Positions 42,305-49,910 of a stretch of DNA of 64,000 bases are shown here, piece by piece. The stretch spans positions 4,774,001 to 4,838,000 of the forward strand of contig NZ_CP033918.1 of the NCBI RefSeq assembly GCF_003815675.1, given 5' to 3'. The stretch is from Chryseobacterium sp. G0186. Lineage in GTDB: Bacteria > Bacteroidota > Bacteroidia > Flavobacteriales > Weeksellaceae. A program made the position numbers and the translations under genes. The first letter of the stretch is position 1; every line of letters starts with the position of its first letter. Under the pieces are notes generated by a model. It had not been told where the DNA came from. It was given only the letters and a program-made list of their open reading frames with translations, and ran no database searches.

Positions 42305-45097
42305 ATGAAGAGAATCCTACTCTTGTGCTTGCTTATGGTAAGCATGATTTTAAGTGCTCAAATCACCTTGGGTGAGGGAAGTACTGATACCGGAAATGCT
42401 CCGGTCAACACCTATTATGGGTACTCCTATACCCAACAAATTTTTACAAAACAGGAAATTAATGCAAATGCTGCAGGAAATATTACAGGTCTTAAATTCT
42501 ACCTGGACGCTGCTGCCAGTTTAGACAGTTCTTCTGATTGGGTTGTTTATCTTGGGCATACTGCAAAAACCAATTTCACATCAGGCAGTAACTGGGTGCC
42601 TGCTGCGCAGATGACAGAAGTATATTCCGGGTCTGTTTCCAACTCAAACGGAGTGGTAGAAATAACCTTTGCTACACCATTTGCGTATAACAACACACAG
42701 AATTTAGTACTGGCTATAGATGAAAATACAGCTGGTTACGATGATGATGATGTATTTTCTGTTTACAATATCAGTTCTGCCCAGGATAGAGCTATTGCAT
42801 ATTCCGATGATGATGAAAATCCGGACCCTTTCTCTCCTCCGAGCGGGTCATCTTTAACATACAGATCAGTAGTGAGCTTCATGGGACTTACTCCAAGTGC
42901 AATACCTGCTTGTGCATCTGTAATGTATCCTACTAACAATGGAACTCAGGTACCTGTATCTCCAACAATTACATGGTATGCATCACAAGGAGCTACAAGT
43001 TATAAGGTTTCTATAGGAACAACTCCTGGAGGAACAAATGTAGTGAACCAGCAAGTTGTAACTACAACCAGCTTCACTCCGTCAACTCCTCTTTCTATTG
43101 ATACTACCTATTACCTTAGAATAACCTCCATTGGGGCAGGAGGAGAATCTACAGGTTGTACAGATGTAAAGTTCAAGACAATACCACCGCCACCAGCAAA
43201 TGACGATTGTGCCAATGCAGTTAATCTGATAGTAAATCCAAATATGAGCTGTGCAAGCGTTACTGCCGGAACAACTCTTGGAGCAACAGATTCTGGTTTG
43301 GCTCCGGATCCTTGTTTTGGTACTCCTGATGATGATGTATGGTACAAGTTTACAGCAACTGCAACAACTCATGTTATTTCACTTAAAAATATTGTTGCTG
43401 CCGGAACAACTTCAAGTACCGATACCTATTTCCAGGTTTTAAGTGGAGATTGCGCTACCCTGAACAGTATTTTATGTTCAGATCCTGAATCAGGAATTGT
43501 AGACAACCTTACTCCGGGAAGTACTTATTATGTAAGAGTTTATAGTTATTATGGAGCCGGAAATGCCCAAAGCTTTAATATATGTATAGGAACATTGCCT
43601 CCGCCACCGGCAAATGATGAGTGTGCCAATGCAATTAATCTGACAGTAAACCCAGATATGAACTGTGGAACGGTTACTGCGGGAACAACTTTATCAGCAA
43701 CAGATTCTGGCTTAGCTCCGGATCCTTGTTTTGGTAATCCTGATGATGATGTATGGTATAAGTTTACAGCAACGGCAACTTCTCATGTGATCTCACTTAA
43801 AAATATAGTAGCCGTGGGAACAGGAAGTACAAGTACAGATACTTATTTCCAGGTTTTAAGTGGAGCTTGTGGAGGTCTGACAAGTATTTTATGTTCAGAC
43901 CCTGACTCGTCAGTGGTTGCTGGTCTTACAGCAGGGGAGACTTATTATGTGAGAGTTTACAGCTATGGAGGAACAGGAAGAGCTCAAAGCTTTAATATAT
44001 GTATAGGAACATTGCCTCCGCCACCAACAAATGATGAATGTGCTGATGCAGTTACCCTAACTGTAAATCCAAATATGAACTGTGGAACTGTTACTAGCGG
44101 ACATACCCTTGGTGCTACAGATTCAGGTTTGGCTGCAGATCCTTGTGGTGGTAACCCTGATGATGATGTATGGTTTAAATTTACAGCGACTGCGGCTAGT
44201 CATACCATTACATTGAGTGATGTTGTTGCCCTTGGAGGAAGCAGTACAGATACTTATTTCCAGGTTTTCAGTGGAGCTTGTGGTTCTTTAGCAAGTGTTT
44301 TATGCTCAGATCCTCTTTCAGGAGTTGTTACTGGTCTTACTGCAGGAAGCACCTATTATGTAAGAGTTTTCTCTTACGATGGGCAAGGTGCTGAGCTTAG
44401 CTTTAAAATATGCGTAGGAACATTGCCTCCTCCGCCGGCAAATGATGTTTGTGTAGGTGCATTAGTAGCTTCTGTATTCCCTTATAGCTATAACCAGGCT
44501 GATGCGGCTGGAGCGACTAATAATAACGGATTCCTTACCACTTGTTCAGATAATCCGATGAATGATGGTACTTGGTTTACCTTCACAGGAGATGGTACTG
44601 TTCACGAAATTGCTGTATCAATGCCTGCGGGAAGTAGTTTTGATCCTCAAATTGGTGTTTTCAGTGGAAGTTGTGATACTTTAGCTTGTGTAAGTACGGT
44701 AGATGGCAATGGAGCCGGCGGTACAGAAACAACATCTGTGTCAACGGTTGCAGGAACTGTTTACTATGTGAACGTAGGACATTATTCTGATGATGAAGAT
44801 AAAATGGAAGAAGCGTTTACTATTAACATCACTAAAGAGAATCTTGGAACTTCAGAAATAGCTAAAGCTAAGAATGAGATTAAGGTGTATCCAAATCCAT
44901 TTGCGGAAGTATTGAATATTTCAAAAGCAGATCAGGTGAAATCAATCTCAATATTGGAGGTTTCAGGCAGGTTGATAAGAACTATTGATAATCCTTCTTC
45001 AGTTCTTCACTTAGGAGACTTAAAGCAAGGAATGTATTTAGTAGTTCTAAATCTGAAAGATGGAACCAAGCAAACGGTTAAAGCAATTAAAAAATAA
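42305..45097 (+). CDS. Large secreted modular T9SS protein with four cysteine-containing repeats
   Basis: 930 residues. Signal peptide MKRILLLCLLMVSMILSAQ. The N-terminal domain (to about residue 200, with YDDDDVFSVYN) differs from that of its neighbour. One fibronectin III-like domain follows (SPTITWYASQGATSYKV), then four modules starting PPPPANDDC, PPPPANDEC, PPPPTNDEC and PPPPANDVC, of which the first three contain DDDVWYKF or DDDVWFKF and the TYYVRVYSY end; the fourth is diverged. The T9SS type A tail runs IKVYPNPFAEVLNIS to KAIKK. The modules are closely similar at the DNA level, so they arose by internal duplication. Likely paralogue of the 1,160-residue protein upstream; no enzyme motif. 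Confidence 0.9.
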   Translation: MKRILLLCLLMVSMILSAQITLGEGSTDTGNAPVNTYYGYSYTQQIFTKQEINANAAGNITGLKFYLDAAASLDSSSDWVVYLGHTAKTNFTSGSNWVPAAQMTEVYSGSVSNSNGVVEITFATPFAYNNTQNLVLAIDENTAGYDDDDVFSVYNISSAQDRAIAYSDDDENPDPFSPPSGSSLTYRSVVSFMGLTPSAIPACASVMYPTNNGTQVPVSPTITWYASQGATSYKVSIGTTPGGTNVVNQQVVTTTSFTPSTPLSIDTTYYLRITSIGAGGESTGCTDVKFKTIPPPPANDDCANAVNLIVNPNMSCASVTAGTTLGATDSGLAPDPCFGTPDDDVWYKFTATATTHVISLKNIVAAGTTSSTDTYFQVLSGDCATLNSILCSDPESGIVDNLTPGSTYYVRVYSYYGAGNAQSFNICIGTLPPPPANDECANAINLTVNPDMNCGTVTAGTTLSATDSGLAPDPCFGNPDDDVWYKFTATATSHVISLKNIVAVGTGSTSTDTYFQVLSGACGGLTSILCSDPDSSVVAGLTAGETYYVRVYSYGGTGRAQSFNICIGTLPPPPTNDECADAVTLTVNPNMNCGTVTSGHTLGATDSGLAADPCGGNPDDDVWFKFTATAASHTITLSDVVALGGSSTDTYFQVFSGACGSLASVLCSDPLSGVVTGLTAGSTYYVRVFSYDGQGAELSFKICVGTLPPPPANDVCVGALVASVFPYSYNQADAAGATNNNGFLTTCSDNPMNDGTWFTFTGDGTVHEIAVSMPAGSSFDPQIGVFSGSCDTLACVSTVDGNGAGGTETTSVSTVAGTVYYVNVGHYSDDEDKMEEAFTINITKENLGTSEIAKAKNEIKVYPNPFAEVLNISKADQVKSISILEVSGRLIRTIDNPSSVLHLGDLKQGMYLVVLNLKDGTKQTVKAIKK

Positions 45098-45116
45098 TTG
45101 ATACAATTATAGAAAA

Positions 45117-45147
45117 AAGAGACGGGTCACTTGATCCGTCTTTTTTT
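45117..45147 (+). terminator. Terminator of the 930-residue T9SS protein gene
   Basis: GACGGGTC (45121-45128) pairs with GATCCGTC (45133-45140) with one G-T wobble, then T7. Confidence 0.85.
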
Positions 45148-45185
45148 GTAAAAAAACATAAGGAAATAATGAGGCGTTAAAATCA

Positions 45186-45220
45186 AAAAAGAAGAGCAGG
45201 AATTTTCCACTCTTCTTTTT
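45186..45220 (-). terminator. Terminator of the K+ channel transcript
   Basis: AAAAAGAAGAG (45186-45196) pairs perfectly with CTCTTCTTTTT (45210-45220); T-rich on the minus strand beyond. It lies after the 52-residue gene, which is thus in the channel transcript. Confidence 0.75.
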
Positions 45221-45265
45221 ATTTGTAAATCAGATGATGATCTGTAATTCATGTATGACTACTCA

Positions 45266-45424
45266 TTACTTATTTGGTACTGGCTGCAGGTCCCCTGTGT
45301 TCATAAGGTCAAAAACAGTAGGGAAAAACATCACAAGGATGAAGTAAATAATAATCATCAGTACAATAAGCGCAAAAAGAATCATCACTAAACTATTGGG
45401 CTTGTTTTTCTTTTTTGGTTCCAT
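45266..45424 (-). CDS. 52-residue single-pass membrane protein next to the K+ channel
   Basis: A short gene from ATG 45424-45422 to TAA 45266. Residues 1-10 are strongly basic (MEPKKKNKPN), then a single hydrophobic helix of about 24 residues (LVMILFALIVLMIIIYFILV) and a short polar tail ending QPVPNK. The positive-inside rule puts the N-terminus in the cytoplasm. It starts 43 bases after the stop of the K+ channel gene, on the same strand and before a terminator, so co-transcription is likely. Not recognised as a named family; it could be an accessory subunit or an unrelated small membrane protein. Confidence 0.7.
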   Translation of the reverse strand: MEPKKKNKPNSLVMILFALIVLMIIIYFILVMFFPTVFDLMNTGDLQPVPNK

Positions 45425-45467
45425 GATTTTGTGGTATTTGGTAAATAGTTTAAACTAATACCTAATA

Positions 45468-46295
45468 TCAAGCTAATTTCTTGCCACATTGTTTGCAGTA
45501 TCTTGCATTGTCGTCAATATCGTCATTGCCGCATCGGTCACAAACCATTTCCAGATTCTGTCTCTTATTTCGCATTTCTGCCGTTACAATTCCCGTAGGA
45601 ACAGCAATAATAGAGTAACCTGCAAGCATCAGGATTACAGCAAAAAACTTGCCTAATGGCGTGATAGGAGATACGTCCCCATACCCCACAGTAGTTACCG
45701 TAACCACGGCCCAGTAAATAGACTGAGGGATTGTTTCAAAACCTTGTCTGCCACCTTCTACCATAAACATTAAGGAGCCTACAATAACCGAAAATATAAT
45801 GAGGAACAGAAGAAATATATAAATTTTTCTTGAGCTGTTTCTTAATGCCCTTACAATAAAATAACCATCATTCATAAAGTCCAGTAGATTGAAAATTCTG
45901 AAGATTCTCAGCATTCTCAGCATTCTGAAGATCAGGAAATACTTGGTGATGGGAAAGAAAAAACTAAGGAAAAAAGGAACAAGGGAAAGAAAATCTATAA
46001 ATCCGAAGAAACTGAAGATATAGCTTTTTTTGTTTTTTACAACAGCAATCCGCATAGAATACTCTGCAGTGAAAAAAATAGAAATAATCCATTCAAGGAT
46101 TAAAAATGTATAATGGTACTTTTTATCAAGCTGAGGTACGCTTTCCATCATAATAATGGCAGTACTTGAAAGAATCAGTGACAATAATATGATGTCGAAC
46201 AGTTTTCCGAGCCTTGTATCGGAACGATAAATTATTCGGTAAAGGAATCTTTTCCAGAGTTTGTCTTCCGGAACAAGGTTATGTTCTCTTTCCAT
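45468..46295 (-). CDS. Voltage-gated-type K+ channel with C-terminal zinc ribbon
   Basis: 275 residues. A six-helix ion channel: S1-S3 lie between residues 28 and 115, S4 is the Arg-rich FRMLRMLRIFRIFNLLDF, and the pore loop reads TVTTVGYGDVSPITPLG, where TVGYGD is the K+ selectivity filter. S6 (FFAVILMLAGYSIIAVPTGIV) follows. The last 30 residues carry CDRCGNDDIDDNARYCKQCGKK, a CxxC-x-CxxC zinc ribbon rarely expected on a bacterial Kv-type channel. Role: potassium flux set by membrane voltage, possibly tuned by zinc or by a bound protein (inference). A 52-residue membrane protein follows downstream. Confidence 0.93.
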   Translation of the reverse strand: MEREHNLVPEDKLWKRFLYRIIYRSDTRLGKLFDIILLSLILSSTAIIMMESVPQLDKKYHYTFLILEWIISIFFTAEYSMRIAVVKNKKSYIFSFFGFIDFLSLVPFFLSFFFPITKYFLIFRMLRMLRIFRIFNLLDFMNDGYFIVRALRNSSRKIYIFLLFLIIFSVIVGSLMFMVEGGRQGFETIPQSIYWAVVTVTTVGYGDVSPITPLGKFFAVILMLAGYSIIAVPTGIVTAEMRNKRQNLEMVCDRCGNDDIDDNARYCKQCGKKLA

Positions 46296-46544
46296 GTAAA
46301 TCGAGTTATTTCACGGCGAAGTTAATAAATTTCATGAAGTATAGGGTACACCTTTGATTGTTAAAAGAAAGCTTTAAATGTTAATTGTTTTTGTATCATT
46401 TAAAAGTGAATTATTACAATTTAAAGTAATAGTTTTCAGTGACTTATGTAATGTAAATTACGAATAAAATATGACATATAAAAATTTATTTTTTAACATA
46501 TTTTTAACGATACTTTGTAATTTTATTCAACAAAACGTAAGATC

Positions 46545-47393
46545 ATGAGAAAAATTTTAACTTTATTTATTCCGCTGTGCATAAGTTGTTTTATGTATGC
46601 GCAAGTCGGGATTAATACAACATCTCCTAATGGTGCAGTGATACTGGATATTACCTCCAATGAGAAAGGTATTCTTATCCCTCGGCTTACAGATTCAGAC
46701 AGAGATACCTATCTGGCTGATAATAATGCTTTAACAGTACCTCCTGCAGGCGTTGTAAATGCTAACCTTACTGCAGGAACCCTTATTTTTAATACGACAA
46801 CGAATAACTTCCAGTATTGGGATGGTACCCTCTGGAGACAGCTTTTTGTTCCCACATCCTCTCAGGCTGGTAATGACGGTGTCGTTAAAGTGAATTCTGG
46901 AAACGCAAATGTAAAACCCTCCCTTACTTTATCTGCTGCAGGAAATGGCTATGGGCCAAGACAACAGGTGACATACAGTACACCACTGGTCTTTGCTGCC
47001 AGTCCTACTACAAGCTGGCCGGAAACAACAGTTCCATTTCCGGGAGTTACAGCAAATATCTATACCGCAGCTAGCGGCAAATGGAGGGAAAATGAAATCT
47101 ATGGACAGGTACATGTTTGGAGACTCATTGCCAATATAACTCCGGGATCCAATTCCTCCGGATCTGTAAAAGCAACATTCAAAAATCCCGACTCTGGTTT
47201 TGAAATCAATTCAATTCAGCTGGTCCCAAGTGGATCAAGTGGAGTAGGTAATCTGCTTACATTTTATTTCTATACCATTGCTGATGCTGCCAGCCTTGAT
47301 CCTGGAAGAGGATATCAGCTTTTTATGGAGTCAGATCTATCTTGTGGTGTAGTGGTAGAGTCTTTTACAAGAGTGTCCCTTTTCAAAGATTAA
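46545..47393 (+). CDS. Secreted fibre-like protein, unknown function (paralogue of 20657)
   Basis: 282 residues. Signal peptide ending SCFMYAQ, then VGINTTSPNGAVILDI and KGILIPRLTDSDRDTYLA, the same opening as the gene at 20657: a VGINT(T/N)SP strand, a GLLIPR/GILIPR stretch, and later LIFNTTTNNFQYWDGTLWRQL. The last 120 residues differ from that paralogue. No catalytic motif and no T9SS tail. The pattern resembles collar regions of phage-derived fibres adopted by Bacteroidota for cell-surface proteins. The 249-base gap before it is AT-rich; TACTTTG near 46510 is only a near match to the -7 box. Function unknown. Confidence 0.8.
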   Translation: MRKILTLFIPLCISCFMYAQVGINTTSPNGAVILDITSNEKGILIPRLTDSDRDTYLADNNALTVPPAGVVNANLTAGTLIFNTTTNNFQYWDGTLWRQLFVPTSSQAGNDGVVKVNSGNANVKPSLTLSAAGNGYGPRQQVTYSTPLVFAASPTTSWPETTVPFPGVTANIYTAASGKWRENEIYGQVHVWRLIANITPGSNSSGSVKATFKNPDSGFEINSIQLVPSGSSGVGNLLTFYFYTIADAASLDPGRGYQLFMESDLSCGVVVESFTRVSLFKD

Positions 47394-47415
47394 AGAAAAT
47401 TTTAATAGTCAACGT

Positions 47416-47442
47416 AAACCGGTCTGAGAAGTCCGGTTTTTT
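47416..47442 (+). terminator. Terminator of the second fibre-like gene
   Basis: AAACCGG (47416-47422) pairs with CCGGTTT (47433-47439), then T-rich. Confidence 0.75.
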
Positions 47443-47509
47443 AATGAATAAATTTTTTCGGAATCCTTGTAAAATTAATATCTTCGCTGTACATGTAAAA
47501 TAGAGACTA

Positions 47510-48607
47510 ATGAAGTTAAGAACAGTAATTTCAAAAATTGAAGAAGAAATAAATATCAGGCAGGCAGAGGATTTTGATAACGTAGGATTGCTATGTGGAG
47601 TTCCGGATCGTGATGTTTCCGGAATTCTGGTTTGTCATGATGCATTGGAAAATGTAGTAGAGGAAGCGATTGAGAAAAATTGTAATCTGATTGTATGCTT
47701 TCATCCCATTATATTTTCAGGACTAAAATCCTTAACCGGGAAAAACTATGTAGAAAGAGCTGTTTTAAAGGCTATTGAAAATAAAATTGCCATCTATGCC
47801 ATCCATACAGCTTTTGATAATGATTTCTTTGGTGTTAATCATGGAATATGCAGCCAATTGGGATTAAAGAATATGAAAATTCTTCAGCCCAAGGAGAATA
47901 ACTTAAAACAATTGACTGTTTTTGTCCCAAAAGAGCATTCAGATAAAGTAAGAGAAGCTATGTTTGCTGCCGGAGCGGGAAATATAGGGTTTTATGATGA
48001 ATGCAGTTTTACTATTAATGGAAACGGAACGTTCAGACCCATAGAAGGTTCAAATCCGTTTTCAGGGCAACAAAACATTAGGGAAAATGCTGATGAAGAT
48101 ATGATTTCCGTAATTTTTGAAACCCATAAAGAAGGGCAGATCATAGGAGCAATGAAGAATGCACATCCATATGAGGAAGTGGCCCACCAGGTATATAGTC
48201 TGGATAACAAAAATCATCACGCCGGATTGGGAATGTATGGTGATTTGGAGGAAGAGATGGATGAAAAGGATTTCTTAAGATTTGTAAAGGAGAAATTTAA
48301 TCTTGAAGTGATCAAACATTCCTCATTTAATAGCAAAAAAATTAAAAGAGTAGGGGTTCTTGGAGGTTCAGGAGCCAGCGGAATACGATCTGCGGTTTCA
48401 AAAAAATGTGATGTCTACCTTACCGGAGATATCAAATACCACGATTATTTTCTAGCTGAGTCTAAAATGCTTATTTGTGATATAGGACATTATGAATCAG
48501 AACAATTTGTAACTCAACAATTATTTGAAATTTTGTCACAAAAATTTAGTACATTTGCAATTTCAAAATCTATTGAAAAAACAAACCCAGTAAATTATTT
48601 CATTTAA
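47510..48607 (+). CDS. Nif3-like dinuclear metal-centre protein
   Basis: 365 residues. Nif3/YbgI/YqfO proteins form hexameric toroids with a di-metal site. Seen: the N-terminal half with EDFDNVGLLCG, LIVCFHPIIFSGLK and AIYAIHTAFDN (His and Asp metal ligands), then an inserted PII/CutA-like domain (about 120-230, KQLTVFVPKEHSDKVREA), and the C-terminal half with VGVLGGSGASGI, VYLTGDIKYHDY and ICDIGHYESEQ (further ligands). That layout matches the long, insert-bearing members. GTP cyclohydrolase or metallochaperone activities have been proposed for the family; none is established. The next gene begins two bases after its stop, a tight operon. Confidence 0.94.
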   Translation: MKLRTVISKIEEEINIRQAEDFDNVGLLCGVPDRDVSGILVCHDALENVVEEAIEKNCNLIVCFHPIIFSGLKSLTGKNYVERAVLKAIENKIAIYAIHTAFDNDFFGVNHGICSQLGLKNMKILQPKENNLKQLTVFVPKEHSDKVREAMFAAGAGNIGFYDECSFTINGNGTFRPIEGSNPFSGQQNIRENADEDMISVIFETHKEGQIIGAMKNAHPYEEVAHQVYSLDNKNHHAGLGMYGDLEEEMDEKDFLRFVKEKFNLEVIKHSSFNSKKIKRVGVLGGSGASGIRSAVSKKCDVYLTGDIKYHDYFLAESKMLICDIGHYESEQFVTQQLFEILSQKFSTFAISKSIEKTNPVNYFI

Positions 48608-48609
48608 AT

Positions 48610-49386
48610 ATGGCAAAAACCAACGATATTTCAGTTGAAGAAAAATTAAGAGCTTTATACGATTTACAGATCATTGATTCAAGATTGGATGAAATCCGAA
48701 ATACTAGAGGAGAATTGCCAATTGAAGTTGAGGATCTTGAAATTGAGATTGAAGGTCTTGAAAAAAGAGCTGAAAAATTTCATGCAGATATCAAAGATCA
48801 GGACGATCAGATCAAGACAAAGCATGAAGTTATTAACCATGCAAAAACTTTAATTGAGAAATATAAATCTCAACAGGATAACGTAAGAAACAATAAAGAG
48901 TTTGAAGCATTAGGAAAAGAAATGGAATTCCAGGATCTGGAAATTCAACTTGCTGAAAAGAGAATCAAAGAATTCGGAGCTAAAATTGCTCACAAAAACG
49001 AAACTTTAAGTGAACTAACTTCAAAGATCAACGATTTAAAGAACCACTTGAAATTCAAGAAAGAGGAATTGGATGGTTTGATCTCTGAAACTCAGAAAGA
49101 AGAAGAATATTTGATAGAGCAGTCTAAAGAATTCGCTGGTAAAATTGATGAGAGACTATTGGCTTCTTACAACAGAATCAGAACAAGTTCTATCAATGGT
49201 CTTGCTGTAGTAGGATTAGAAAGAGGAGCTCCAAAAGGATCTTTCTTCACTATTCCACCACAAAAGCAAATGGAAATCGCTCAGAGAAAGAAAATCATTA
49301 TTGATGAGCATTCTGGGAAAATCCTTGTTGACGACGAGTTGGTAATGGAAGAAAACGACAGAATGAAATCAGTAATTAAATTCTAA
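48610..49386 (+). CDS. Coiled-coil protein of the 'zinc ribbon' family, cysteine ligands missing
   Basis: 258 residues. A long antiparallel coiled coil (about 10-185) leads to a C-terminal domain reading GAPKGSFFTIPPQKQMEIAQ and IIIDEHSGKILVDDE. In the Bacteroidota family that usually follows Nif3, these two stretches hold the CxxC pairs of a C4 zinc ribbon (in the pattern CGGC and CEHC). Here the positions are PKGS and DEHS, so all four cysteines are gone while the surrounding residues (IPPQ, the KKIII strand, SGKIL) remain. It starts two bases after the Nif3-like gene and likely works with it. Role unknown; it may bind nucleic acid or the Nif3 ring. Confidence 0.9.
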   Translation: MAKTNDISVEEKLRALYDLQIIDSRLDEIRNTRGELPIEVEDLEIEIEGLEKRAEKFHADIKDQDDQIKTKHEVINHAKTLIEKYKSQQDNVRNNKEFEALGKEMEFQDLEIQLAEKRIKEFGAKIAHKNETLSELTSKINDLKNHLKFKKEELDGLISETQKEEEYLIEQSKEFAGKIDERLLASYNRIRTSSINGLAVVGLERGAPKGSFFTIPPQKQMEIAQRKKIIIDEHSGKILVDDELVMEENDRMKSVIKF

Positions 49387-49405
49387 TTTCTGATTTTAAA
49401 AATAT

Positions 49406-49437
49406 AAAGCTGCTTCATTGTTGAAGCAGCTTTTTTT
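49406..49437 (+). terminator. Terminator of the Nif3-like operon
   Basis: AAAGCTGCTTC (49406-49416) pairs with GAAGCAGCTTT (49423-49433), then T-run. Confidence 0.88.
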
Positions 49438-49472
49438 ATGCCCATTTTGTGAAAACTTAAATATTACTCATG

Positions 49473-49857
49473 TAGCATGGTTATAGATTTCTACGGAATG
49501 ACAAACTGTTAGTCTTAATCTGAAGAATCTGCTCCATCCGCAGAATCTGCGAGAGGAATAAATTCAATAGAAACGGGCTTTAGCCCGTTCATAAAAAAGG
49601 TAAATCATCCGATTGGCTTTAGCCAAAACATAGAAAACCTGTGTTTTTGTTCACGCAGATTCAGCAAATTACGCAGATCTTCATTTTGTGTAACCCAATC
49701 TCCCTAGATTATATTACAATTGCCTGATATAGCATGGTTATAGATTTCTACGGAATGACAAAGTGTGAGCCTTAATCTGGAGAATCTGCTCCATCCGCAA
49801 AATCTGCGAGAGAATATAAATTCAATAGAAACAGGCTTTAGCCCGTTCATAAAAAAT
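49473..49857 (-). repeat. Two inverted-orientation copies of the structured intergenic element
   Basis: The 524-base gap before the acyl-CoA synthetase holds one nearly complete unit (about 49473-49690) and one truncated unit (49730-49857), 257 bases apart, in the reverse orientation to the array at 22764. Shared words: CTACGGAATGACAAA, GAATCTGCTCCATCCGCA, CAATAGAAACGGGCTTTAGC, GATTGGCTTTAGCCAAAAC and CGCAGATTCAGCAAATTACG. Both hairpins are perfect in the first copy (ACGGGCTTTAGCCCGT and TTGGCTTTAGCCAA). The second copy stops inside the unit, right after CCCGTTCATAAAAAA, and runs into the terminator of the synthetase gene. Confidence 0.9.
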
Positions 49858-49879
49858 AGCCCTGAAAATCTATAAAAAG

Positions 49880-49900
49880 ACCGCCTCGGTAAGAGGCGGT
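49880..49900 (-). terminator. Terminator of the acyl-CoA synthetase gene
   Basis: ACCGCCTC (49880-49887) pairs with GAGGCGGT (49893-49900), followed by a T-run on the minus strand. Confidence 0.88.
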
Positions 49901-49910
49901 TTTAATATTT

